NCBI GenBank assembly: GCA_937896015.1
Contig: CALBLR010000153.1
Span: forward strand, 1-5,847
DNA: 5,847 nt
Origin: an uncultured Prevotellaceae bacterium
Lineage (GTDB): Bacteria > Bacteroidota > Bacteroidia > Bacteroidales > Muribaculaceae
Direction of reading: 5' to 3'
The notes beneath the pieces were generated by a model that did not search any database, was not told where the DNA came from, and saw only the letters and a program-made list of their open reading frames with translations. This document shows positions 1 to 5,768 of this stretch, one piece after another; the stretch's first letter is position 1; each line of letters opens with the position of its first letter. Both the position numbers and the translations under genes were made by a program.

Positions 1-120
1 GGGCGCAAACCGGCCCAGCCTTCAGCTCCTGTTGGCGGACTGGGCTGCATGTGGCGCACTGCAGTGGGGGTGGCTGTCGCCTTTGTGCTCTATGTGCTGT
101 TGGGCATTGCCTTTCAGTAG
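1..120 (+). CDS. 3' end of an unidentified gene; product ends in a transmembrane helix
   Basis: An open frame runs from the first base to a TAG at 118-120 and gives 39 residues. They begin with a Pro/Ala-rich stretch (GRKPAQPSAPVGG), then GLGC, then about 20 hydrophobic residues (from AVGVAVAFVLYVLLGIAF) and end in Gln. This reads as a flexible linker followed by a C-terminal membrane anchor, so the missing N-terminal part would probably face the cytoplasm (inference). The next gene starts 36 bases later on the same strand and has the same plan: Pro/Ala-rich linker, a Cys just before a C-terminal hydrophobic helix, and a very short tail. The two may be co-transcribed and may be related. The functional domain lies outside the window, so no function can be given. 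The frame is supported by its clean hydrophobic segment and by the spacing to the next gene. Confidence 0.6.
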   Translation, partial: GRKPAQPSAPVGGLGCMWRTAVGVAVAFVLYVLLGIAFQ

Positions 121-156
121 ATTTTACAATCAAAAAAAACACTCTAAAATATAACG

Positions 157-759
157 ATGAAGATAACTTGCCCAAAATGCGGATATGTGACCGAGATGAC
201 CGAAAGCGAACTCAGTGCCGTCAACCACACCATTGTGTGCCCGCAGTGCATGTCGCAGCTTAAGGTTGACGGTGACTATGCCTATATCCCCACCGACAGT
301 CAGACGTTTGACCCGCAGCCCGAACCGGCCGCCGCGCCGCAGCCCTCCGGACCGTGCGGCGACGGCAATGTTGGCTGGGTCGCTGCCGACGGAGTCGATG
401 ACCCTCTGCTGGCCGATGCCATAGAATACATAAAGATGTGCAATGCCATATCGGTGCCAATGCTGCAGCGCTACCTGCAAATCAGTGCCGACCGCGCCGC
501 CCAGCTCATGAAGCAGCTCGAGCAGAAAGGTATCGTTGGGCCGTACACTGGCGGGCCGCGCACCATCCTCATTCCGCACAGCAGCGACCCATTCGGCCCC
601 ACACCGCGCAACCGTGCCGAGACGCAAATGCTCAAGGACATGCGCCAGCGCATCGGCAGCGGCGACGCGAAGACGCGTGTGTTCAACTGTTCGGGCTGCT
701 CAATTGCTCTGTTTGTGCTGCTGCTTATCCTTATTGTGGCGCAGTTTTGCTCGCACTAA
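157..759 (+). CDS. Zinc-ribbon protein with FtsK-gamma-like winged helix and C-terminal membrane anchor
   Basis: This 200-residue protein has three visible parts. Residues 1-36 form a zinc ribbon of the CPxC-x19-CPxC type, with ligands C5, C8, C28 and C31. A Pro/Ala-rich linker spans about 46-77. Residues 81-139 resemble the FtsK gamma domain: it opens DDPLLADAI, continues with a helix containing VPMLQRYLQIS, and then has the typical RAAQLMKQLEQKGIVGP followed by a small wing ending in RTILI. In FtsK this winged helix reads polar chromosome motifs and contacts XerD. Residues 182-197 are a strongly hydrophobic helix, preceded by a second CxxC (C178, C181), leaving only CSH after it. The N-terminal domains would be cytoplasmic. 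There is no translocase motor, so this is not FtsK itself. The ATG at 157 lies in an A/T-rich leader without a Shine-Dalgarno and starts directly at the zinc ribbon, which supports it. The domain calls come from reading motifs; the cellular role is unknown. A DNA-binding or signalling protein at the membrane is one possibility. Confidence 0.82.
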   Translation: MKITCPKCGYVTEMTESELSAVNHTIVCPQCMSQLKVDGDYAYIPTDSQTFDPQPEPAAAPQPSGPCGDGNVGWVAADGVDDPLLADAIEYIKMCNAISVPMLQRYLQISADRAAQLMKQLEQKGIVGPYTGGPRTILIPHSSDPFGPTPRNRAETQMLKDMRQRIGSGDAKTRVFNCSGCSIALFVLLLILIVAQFCSH

Positions 760-814
760 AACGTAAATTAAATTAAATAGCTATAAATTAATATAATTTT
801 TGCGCGTTTTTCGG

Positions 815-849
815 GGTGTTTTGCCCGTGGCAAAGCACAGGTGTTTTGC
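815..849 (+). repeat. 10-base direct repeat upstream of rimP promoter
   Basis: GGTGTTTTGC occurs at 815-824 and again at 840-849, 25 bases apart. The second copy contains the TTTG of the predicted -33 element (845-848). The first copy is the left arm of the near-palindrome at 816-838, whose right arm is a one-mismatch inverted copy. Three related sites therefore sit within 35 bases of a promoter. This could be a protein binding array or a duplicated promoter half; the first copy has no -7 box at the right distance. Confidence 0.5.
816..838 (+). promoter_or_regulatory. 23-base near-palindrome, possible operator or RNA hairpin
   Basis: The arms GTGTTTTGCC (816-825) and GGCAAAGCAC (829-838) flank a three-base centre, CGT. 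As DNA there is one mismatch in ten positions; as RNA that position is a G-U wobble, giving a continuous 10-pair stem with a three-base loop. It ends seven bases before the predicted -33 element, where a repressor or activator could act. It is followed by AGGTGTTTTGC rather than a clean U-tract, so it is a poor intrinsic terminator, although a weak 3'-end role for the upstream gene cannot be excluded. The preceding 760-815 is mainly AT-rich, with no other clear element. Confidence 0.5.
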
Positions 850-876
850 ATAATTAATGTGAAATGCCTACCTTTG
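845..876 (+). promoter_or_regulatory. Bacteroidota-type promoter for the rimP-nusA-infB operon
   Basis: TTTG at 845-848 and TACCTTTG at 869-876 match the Bacteroidota primary sigma factor consensus (TTTG at -33, TAnnTTTG at -7) exactly. The spacer is 20 bases and the element centres are 26 bases apart, as the -33/-7 naming requires. Transcription should begin near 880, giving a leader of about 67 bases before the rimP ATG. The upstream gene ends at 759, so this is the natural operon promoter. The assignment is by consensus only. Confidence 0.7.
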
Positions 877-891
877 CCAATGAATTGCGAC

Positions 892-926
892 GAGGAGGCT
901 TGACGGCTTCCTCATTTTTATTTTTT
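892..926 (+). terminator. Intrinsic terminator or attenuator in the rimP leader
   Basis: GAGGAGGC (892-899) pairs with GCTTCCTC (906-913), eight pairs including one G-U, around the six-base loop TTGACG. It is followed by A and then a tract at 915-926 that is T in eleven of twelve positions. This is the classic shape of an intrinsic terminator. It lies about 12 bases downstream of the predicted start site and 20 bases before the rimP start, so it would act on the operon's own leader as an attenuator. It could instead be the terminator of the 157-759 gene, overlapped by the rimP promoter. The GAGGAGG looks like a Shine-Dalgarno but is about 50 bases from the start codon and buried in the stem. 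Confidence 0.65.
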
Positions 927-946
927 AATAACAGAATTCAACCCGA

Positions 947-1414
947 ATGATTGACAAGTCAGCCGTTGCCGAGGTGGTGACCAACACCCTCGAAGGAACG
1001 GAACTCTTTTTGGTCGATGTCACCGTGAGCGCCGACAACTGCATAGATGTGCAGCTCGACAGCATGACCGATGTGACCATCGACGACTGTGTGCGCGTCA
1101 ACGACGCTGTGCTCGGCGCTTTCGACCGCGATGTGGAGGACTACGAGCTCACCGTTGGCTCCTATGGCATCTCGGCCCCGTTTAAGGTGCAGCGCCAGTA
1201 TGAGAAAAACGTGGGCGGTGAAGTGGAAGTGCTCACCGCCGACGGCAAGAAGCTGAAAGGCGTGCTCAAGGAGGCAGGCGACACAGGCTTCACCCTGAGT
1301 GTGACCGCCAAAATGAAGCTTGAGGGCAAAAAACGCCCCGAGATGGTGACGGTGGACCACACATTCAACTACAGCGAAATTAAATATACAAAAAACATTA
1401 TACAGTTTAAGTAA
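947..1414 (+). CDS. rimP: Ribosome maturation factor RimP
   Basis: RimP binds the 30S precursor and helps S12 and neighbouring proteins join during small-subunit maturation in the cytoplasm. The 155-residue product has the usual family length (about 150). Residues 1-80 fit the N-terminal alpha/beta domain, with strands around LFLVDVTV (20-27) and CIDVQLD (32-38), then the helix-forming TIDDCVRVNDAVLGAF (44-59) and YELTVGSYGISAPF (66-79). The rest fits the SH3-like C-terminal domain, including VGGEVEVLTADGKKLKGVL. The conserved loop, which is SSPGLxRPL in many RimPs, reads GSYGISAPF here, followed by KVQRQYEKNVG; a similar form is what I recall for Bacteroidales. Its position directly before nusA is strong support. 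The ATG at 947 gives a standard N-terminus with no Shine-Dalgarno. It is the first gene of the operon and only nine bases from nusA. Confidence 0.93.
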   Translation: MIDKSAVAEVVTNTLEGTELFLVDVTVSADNCIDVQLDSMTDVTIDDCVRVNDAVLGAFDRDVEDYELTVGSYGISAPFKVQRQYEKNVGGEVEVLTADGKKLKGVLKEAGDTGFTLSVTAKMKLEGKKRPEMVTVDHTFNYSEIKYTKNIIQFK

Positions 1415-1423
1415 ACACAAAGT

Positions 1424-2689
1424 ATGGCTAAGAAAGAAGAAACTGTCGACATGTCCGACAGATTTGCGGAGTTTAAAGAGCTGAAAAACATCGACAAGAC
1501 CACTATGATCAGTGTCTTGGAGGAGTCGTTCCGTAGCGTGCTGGCCAAAATGTTTGGCACCGACGAGAACTTTGATGTGGTAATGAACCCCGACAAAGGC
1601 GACTGCGAAATCTATCAGCGCCTTGAAGTGGTGCCCGACGGCGAGGTGGAGAACCCAAGCCGCCAGATTTCACTCACCGACGCTCGCGGCGATGAGGAGA
1701 ACCCCGACCCCGATGCCGAGGTGGGCGAAGAGCACTCGCGCAAAATCGAGTTTGCCAAATTCGGCCGCCGCGCCATTCTTAACCTGCGCCAGACCCTGGC
1801 AAGTAAGATCCTCGACCTGCAGAAGGATGCCATCTACACCAAGTTTAAGGACATGGAGGGCAACCTGGTTACGGCTGAGGTCTACCAAATATGGAAGCGC
1901 GAGGTGCTGCTCATGGACGAGGACAAAAACGAGCTGTTTCTGCCCAAAGACCAGCAGATACCCACCGACATCTACCGCAAGGGCGAGTCGGTGCGCGCCG
2001 TAATCTACAATGTGGATAACAAAAACAACAATCCCAAAATCACTGTGTCGCGCACGTGCGACCAGTTCCTGCGCCGCCTGTTTGAGCTTGAAGTGCCCGA
2101 AATTCACGACGGCCTCATTGTGATCCGTGCCGTGGCCCGCATTCCGGGCGAGCGCGCCAAGATAGCCGTTGAAAGCTACGACGACCGCATCGACCCCGTG
2201 GGCGCATGCGTGGGTGTGCGCGGAGCGCGCATTCATGGCATTGTGCGCGAGCTGCGCAACGAAAACATCGATGTGATCAACTACACTTCCAATCCGCAGC
2301 TGTTCATTCAGCGCGCCCTGAGTCCTGCAAAAATATCGAGCATCCGCCTCGATGAGGAAAACAAGCGTGCCGAGGTGTTCCTGCGTGCCGACGAGGTTTC
2401 GCTCGCCATAGGCAAGGGCGGCCTTAACATCAAGCTCGCCTCTATGCTCACCGGCTACACCATCGACGTCTACCGCGATCTTGAGGGCGAGGATGAGGAG
2501 GATATCTACCTCGACGAGTTCAAGGACGAAATCGACGATTGGGTGGTTGAAGCCCTTAAAAACATTGGCTGCTCTACCGCCAAGGCTGTGCTGCGCACTC
2601 CGCGCGAAGAGCTCATCGAAAAAGCCGACCTTGAAGAGGGTACGGTCGACAACGTGATAAAGATCCTAAAGGCCGAGTTTGACGATTAA
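1424..2689 (+). CDS. nusA: Transcription elongation/termination factor NusA
   Basis: NusA binds RNA polymerase near the RNA exit channel, where it controls pausing, intrinsic termination and antitermination. The 421-residue product has the full family order. The polymerase-binding N-terminal domain covers about 1-135, with an acidic patch at 83-106. The S1 domain is about 147-211. KH1 carries GVRG at 264-267 within [20 protein letters not shown], and KH2 carries GKGG at 330-333 within [15 protein letters not shown]. Residues 363-421 form one helix-hairpin-helix-like repeat ([21 protein letters not shown]...[18 protein letters not shown]), resembling one of the two acidic repeats of E. coli NusA. 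It is shorter than E. coli NusA (495) and longer than the B. subtilis protein (about 370), which lacks this tail. The ATG at 1424 gives MAKKEE, as I recall for Bacteroides. It sits nine bases after rimP and must share its transcript. Confidence 0.97.
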   Translation: MAKKEETVDMSDRFAEFKELKNIDKTTMISVLEESFRSVLAKMFGTDENFDVVMNPDKGDCEIYQRLEVVPDGEVENPSRQISLTDARGDEENPDPDAEVGEEHSRKIEFAKFGRRAILNLRQTLASKILDLQKDAIYTKFKDMEGNLVTAEVYQIWKREVLLMDEDKNELFLPKDQQIPTDIYRKGESVRAVIYNVDNKNNNPKITVSRTCDQFLRRLFELEVPEIHDGLIVIRAVARIPGERAKIAVESYDDRIDPVGACVGVRGARIHGIVRELRNENIDVINYTSNPQLFIQRALSPAKISSIRLDEENKRAEVFLRADEVSLAIGKGGLNIKLASMLTGYTIDVYRDLEGEDEEDIYLDEFKDEIDDWVVEALKNIGCSTAKAVLRTPREELIEKADLEEGTVDNVIKILKAEFDD

Positions 2690-2700
2690 CGGCCCGCGCA

Positions 2701-2722
2701 CTGGCCGCATGTGTGCGGCCGG
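2701..2722 (+). other. GC-rich hairpin 1 in the nusA-infB gap
   Basis: GGCCGCA (2703-2709) and TGCGGCC (2714-2720) are perfect complements around the loop TGTG. A G-U pair and a C-G pair extend the stem to nine pairs (2701-2709 with 2714-2722). It begins 12 bases after the nusA stop. What follows (CATTGTCCCAATC) has no U-tract, so it is not an intrinsic terminator. It could be an mRNA processing or stability element, or a binding site for a regulator. Confidence 0.6.
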
Positions 2723-2738
2723 CATTGTCCCAATCACG

Positions 2739-2760
2739 CGCGGTGCAAGGCTGCGCCGCG
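2739..2760 (+). other. GC-rich hairpin 2 in the nusA-infB gap
   Basis: CGCGGTGC (2739-2746) pairs with GCGCCGCG (2753-2760), eight pairs with one G-U, around the loop AAGGCT. It starts 16 bases after hairpin 1 and ends 45 bases before the infB ATG. No U-tract follows. Both hairpins are GC-rich, whereas the 45 bases before infB are AT-rich and apparently unstructured, which suits ribosome entry. The close pairing of two stems suggests one structured RNA element. Confidence 0.55.
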
Positions 2761-2805
2761 GTCGATAACCAGCACCTCTTCATTAATCACAACTTACAAG
2801 AAAAT

Positions 2806-5643
2806 ATGCGTAAAAAAATAAGTCAAGTAGCAACAGATTTGAATGTTGGAGTTCAGTCGATCAGAGATTTTCTTCAGGCGAAGAACATAGAGGTCGATTC
2901 GGGTCCCAACGCACGAATTGCCGAGGACGCATACAATATGCTCCTCGAGAAATTCAAGCCCGACATGGTGCAGAAGAAAAAGTCGGAAGACTTCACAACC
3001 AGGCAGCAGGAACGTAAGGCCAGCAGCAAGACGCGCAATGTCGAAGAAATAAAGATTGAGGTGAAGAAACCCAAAATTTTGGGTAAAATCGACCTTGCTC
3101 AGGCCGGTAAGCCTGCTGTGGCAAAGCAGCAGCCCAAGCCTGAGAAGCCGTCTGCCCCTGCTCCGGCACCCAAACCGGCCGAGACGGTAAAAAAGGCTGA
3201 CCCCAAACCGGCCGAGCCCAAGCCCGCTGCCGCGACAGCAAAGCCTGCTGAGGCATCTGCTACTGCAAAGCCCGTGGAAAAGGCCGCTGCGGCTTCAAAG
3301 CCGGCCGAGCCCAAACCCGCTGCTGTGGCTCCTAAGCCCGCTGAGGCGTCAACTCCGGCCGAGGAGAAAAAGGAGGAGAAGAAAGACGAAATCTTCACCT
3401 ACGGCACAACTACGCTGCAAAACAAGCCCAAGATTTTGGGCAAAATCGATCTGTCGGCCATCAACCAGCAGACGCGTCCCAAAAAGAAGTCGAAGGCCGA
3501 GTTGCGCAACGAGCGCATCAGCAAGGAGCGCGCACGCAAGCAGGGTGGCACTGCTGCTGCCGGCGACGACGGCACCAAGCGCAAGCGCCGCCGCATAGGC
3601 AAGGAAAAAATCGACATCGAGAAGAGCGCGGCTCAAATTCAGAATGTCGGTGGCCGTGGCCAGGGAGGCAACCAGGGCAACGGCGCCCAGGGTGGCAGCA
3701 AGCGCAGCGCCAAGAAGGGCAAGAAGCCGTTCAAGAGCGAGGTGAGCGAGGAGGATGTGCAGCGCCAGGTGAAAGAGACTCTGGCACGCCTCACTGCCAA
3801 AACCCAGAAGAAGAGCGCCAAGTGGCGCCGCGAGAAGCGCGAAGCCGTGCGCGAGGAAGAGCGCGAGGAGGCAGCAGAAAAGGCAGCAGAAAAGAAGACC
3901 CTGAAGCTCACCGAGTTCGTCACTGCCAACGACCTTGCCGCAATGATGGACGTGCCGGTGAACAAGGTGATTGGCACCTGCATGAACATTGGCGTTATGG
4001 TGTCGATCAACCAGCGCCTTGATGCTGAGACCATCAACATTGTGGCCGAGGAGTTTGGCTTCAAAACCGAATATGAAAGCGCTGATGTGGCCGAGGCCAT
4101 CCACGAAGAGGAGGACAAGCCCGAAGACCTGCAGCAGCGCCCGCCTGTGGTGACCGTGATGGGACACGTTGACCACGGCAAGACTTCGCTGCTTGACTAC
4201 ATACGCAAAGCCAACGTGATTGCCGGCGAGGCCGGCGGCATCACCCAGCACATCGGCGCCTACAATGTGAAGCTGGCCAATGGCCGCCGCATCACATTCC
4301 TCGACACCCCTGGCCACCAGGCGTTCACAGCCATGCGTGCCCGCGGTGCCAAGGTCACCGACATTGTGATTGTGATTGTGGCTGCCGACGACAATGTGAT
4401 GCCACAGACGGTTGAGGCTCTCAATCACGCCAGCGCAGCTGGTGTGCCCATTGTGTTCGCCATCAACAAAATTGATAAGCCGGGAGCCAACCCCGACAAG
4501 ATAAAGGAAGAACTTGCCAACATGAACTACCTCGTGGAGGAGTGGGGCGGCAAGTACCAGAGCCAGGACATCTCGGCCAAGAAGGGCACAGGTGTGTCGG
4601 AACTTATGGACAAGGTGCTGCTTGAGGCCGACATGCTCGACCTCAAGGCCAACCCCAACCGCAAGGCCACCGGCTCAATCATCGAGTCGTCGCTCGACAA
4701 GGGCCGCGGCTATGTGGCCACCGTGCTGGTCGACAACGGCACTCTGCGCGTGGGCGACATCATGCTCGCCGGCACGCACTATGGCAAGGTGAAGGCCATG
4801 TTCAACGAGCGCAACCAGCGCATCAAGGAGGCCGGCCCCTCGAGCCCGGCCCTCATCCTTGGCCTTAACGGAGCCCCCACCGCCGGCGACAAGTTCAACA
4901 TCATGGACACCGACCAGGAGGCACGTCAGATAGCCAACAAGCGCGAGCAGCTGCAGCGTGAACTCGGCCTGCGCACGCAGAAGCGATTCACTCTTGAAGA
5001 CCTCGGACGCCGTCGCGCCCTTGGTGAGTTCCACGAACTCAACGTGATTGTGAAGGGCGATGTGGACGGCTCGATTGAGGCCCTGAGCGACTCGCTCATC
5101 AAGCTTTCAACTCCCGAGGTTCAGGTCAACGTGATCCACAAGGCTGTGGGCCAAATCACCGAGAGCGACGTTACGCTGGCTGCCGCCAGCGACGCCTACA
5201 TCATCGGCTTCCAGGTGCGCCCGTCGGCCGACGCCAAGCGCCTTGCTTCGCAAGAGGGCGTTGACATCCGCATCTACTCCATCATCTACGATGCCATCGA
5301 GGAGGTGAAGGACGCAATGGCCGGCATGCTCTCGCCCGAAATCAAGGAGGAGGTTACCGGCACTGTCGAGGTCAAGGAGGTGTACCACATCTCGAAGGTG
5401 GGCACCATTGCCGGCGCCATTGTGCGCGAGGGCAAAATCAAGCGCACTTGCAAGGTGCGCATAATCCGCGACGGCATTGTGCGCTACACTGGCGCGCTCG
5501 GCTCGCTCAAGCGCTTCAAGGACGATGTGAAGGAAGTGGGCATGGGCTTTGAGTGCGGCTTCAGCGTGCAGGGCTACAACGACATCCAAGTGGGCGACAT
5601 GGTTGAGGCCTTCGAGGAGGTTGAAGTGCAGAAAAAGCTGTAA
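2806..5643 (+). CDS. infB: Translation initiation factor IF2
   Basis: IF2 is the GTPase that brings formyl-methionyl initiator tRNA to the 30S subunit and promotes 50S joining. The 945-residue protein has a first IF2_N domain (about 1-52), a long low-complexity linker (55-365), a second IF2_N-like domain (about 368-424) and the G domain from about 446. G motifs are GHVDHGKT (453-460), GGIT (477-480), DTPGH (500-504), NKID (554-557) and SAK (590-592), all intact. Then come the beta-barrel domain II (about 621-705), domain III (from [17 protein letters not shown], 744) and the tRNA-binding C2 domain (from about 852, with GFECG around C917). The linker contains Pro/Ala/Lys repeats, two [10 protein letters not shown] motifs, a basic KRKRRR segment, a Gly-rich stretch near 280-297 and a charged helix. 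The frame is open from a GTG at 2713, but the ATG at 2806 is preferred: it starts exactly at the conserved domain, follows an A/T-rich leader, and the extension would cover both hairpins. Confidence 0.97.
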   Translation: MRKKISQVATDLNVGVQSIRDFLQAKNIEVDSGPNARIAEDAYNMLLEKFKPDMVQKKKSEDFTTRQQERKASSKTRNVEEIKIEVKKPKILGKIDLAQAGKPAVAKQQPKPEKPSAPAPAPKPAETVKKADPKPAEPKPAAATAKPAEASATAKPVEKAAAASKPAEPKPAAVAPKPAEASTPAEEKKEEKKDEIFTYGTTTLQNKPKILGKIDLSAINQQTRPKKKSKAELRNERISKERARKQGGTAAAGDDGTKRKRRRIGKEKIDIEKSAAQIQNVGGRGQGGNQGNGAQGGSKRSAKKGKKPFKSEVSEEDVQRQVKETLARLTAKTQKKSAKWRREKREAVREEEREEAAEKAAEKKTLKLTEFVTANDLAAMMDVPVNKVIGTCMNIGVMVSINQRLDAETINIVAEEFGFKTEYESADVAEAIHEEEDKPEDLQQRPPVVTVMGHVDHGKTSLLDYIRKANVIAGEAGGITQHIGAYNVKLANGRRITFLDTPGHQAFTAMRARGAKVTDIVIVIVAADDNVMPQTVEALNHASAAGVPIVFAINKIDKPGANPDKIKEELANMNYLVEEWGGKYQSQDISAKKGTGVSELMDKVLLEADMLDLKANPNRKATGSIIESSLDKGRGYVATVLVDNGTLRVGDIMLAGTHYGKVKAMFNERNQRIKEAGPSSPALILGLNGAPTAGDKFNIMDTDQEARQIANKREQLQRELGLRTQKRFTLEDLGRRRALGEFHELNVIVKGDVDGSIEALSDSLIKLSTPEVQVNVIHKAVGQITESDVTLAAASDAYIIGFQVRPSADAKRLASQEGVDIRIYSIIYDAIEEVKDAMAGMLSPEIKEEVTGTVEVKEVYHISKVGTIAGAIVREGKIKRTCKVRIIRDGIVRYTGALGSLKRFKDDVKEVGMGFECGFSVQGYNDIQVGDMVEAFEEVEVQKKL
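3067..3453 (+). repeat. Duplicated [10 protein letters not shown] motif bracketing the IF2 linker
   Basis: Within infB the ten residues [10 protein letters not shown] occur twice without change, at residues 88-97 (3067-3096) and 207-216 (3424-3453). The codons differ at several third positions, so identity is stronger in protein than in DNA, which suggests selection or an old duplication. The Pro/Ala/Lys-rich low-complexity segment lies between the copies. I recall a related GKIDL motif in the linker of Bacteroides IF2. Confidence 0.8.
3205..3351 (+). repeat. Imperfect Pro/Ala/Lys repeat in the IF2 linker
   Basis: Two 18-residue units lie 31 codons apart: [18 protein letters not shown] (134-151, bases 3205-3258) and [18 protein letters not shown] (165-182, bases 3298-3351). 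They differ at three residues. The segment between them ([13 protein letters not shown]) has the same composition. The region is probably disordered and prone to copy-number change between strains. Confidence 0.75.
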
Positions 5644-5650
5644 TGCCCCT

Positions 5651-5670
5651 GCCTGACGCGAGAGTCGGGC
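5651..5670 (+). other. Small hairpin after infB
   Basis: GCCTGAC (5651-5657) pairs with GTCGGGC (5664-5670), seven pairs with one G-U, around the loop GCGAGA. It starts eight bases after the infB stop. The following bases are A-rich (AAAATAATAG), so it does not look like an intrinsic terminator on this strand. It may protect the 3' end of the operon mRNA or pause polymerase before the larger hairpin downstream. Confidence 0.5.
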
Positions 5671-5693
5671 AAAATAATAGCTAAATACATATT

Positions 5694-5756
5694 TCGAGGC
5701 GCGGCCCATGGCTCTCCTATGACGGACGGATGGGTAATGCGCCTCGATTTTTCTTT
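5694..5756 (+). terminator. Long structured hairpin with U-tract between infB and folK
   Basis: CGAGGCGC (5695-5702) is perfectly complementary to GCGCCTCG (5739-5746), with a further T-A pair at 5694/5747. Inside, CCCAT (5705-5709) pairs with ATGGG (5730-5734), and a three-pair helix TCC/GGA (5715-5717 with 5724-5726) can form at the tip. The U-rich stretch ATTTTTCTTT (5747-5756) follows at once. This fits an intrinsic terminator for the rimP-nusA-infB operon. The enclosed, nested structure of 36 bases is larger than a terminator needs, and it ends only about 13-22 bases before the folK start, so a role as a folK leader element is also possible. Confidence 0.7.
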
Positions 5757-5768
5757 ATATGAGCAGTA

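Noticed and set aside
118..125. TAGATTTT as a -7 promoter box for the 157-759 gene
   Set aside because: It matches five of the six fixed positions of TAnnTTTG, but no TTTG lies at the needed distance upstream, and the short gap suggests co-transcription.
51..263. Plus-strand 70-codon frame overlapping the first two genes
   Set aside because: It overlaps the membrane tail of gene 1 and the zinc ribbon of gene 2, both in better-supported frames.
892..898. GAGGAGG as a Shine-Dalgarno site for rimP
   Set aside because: It is about 50 bases from the ATG and forms the left arm of the terminator-like stem.
1670..2236. Minus-strand open frame opposite nusA
   Set aside because: It is a shadow frame with no domain, lying wholly within the intact nusA.
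2713..2805. GTG-started N-terminal extension of IF2 by 31 residues
   Set aside because: The extension has no family resemblance, begins inside the first GC-rich hairpin and spans the second. The conserved IF2_N domain starts exactly at the ATG at 2806, behind an A/T-rich leader.
3349..4428. Long open frame of 359 codons on the minus strand opposite infB
   Set aside because: It is the shadow of a GC-rich, strongly codon-biased gene. Its translation is rich in Leu, Ala and His with no recognisable domain, and infB is intact and certain here.
5107..5709. Minus-strand open frame opposite the end of infB
   Set aside because: It lies over the conserved C-terminal domains of IF2 and its composition mirrors that coding strand. 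No domain is visible.
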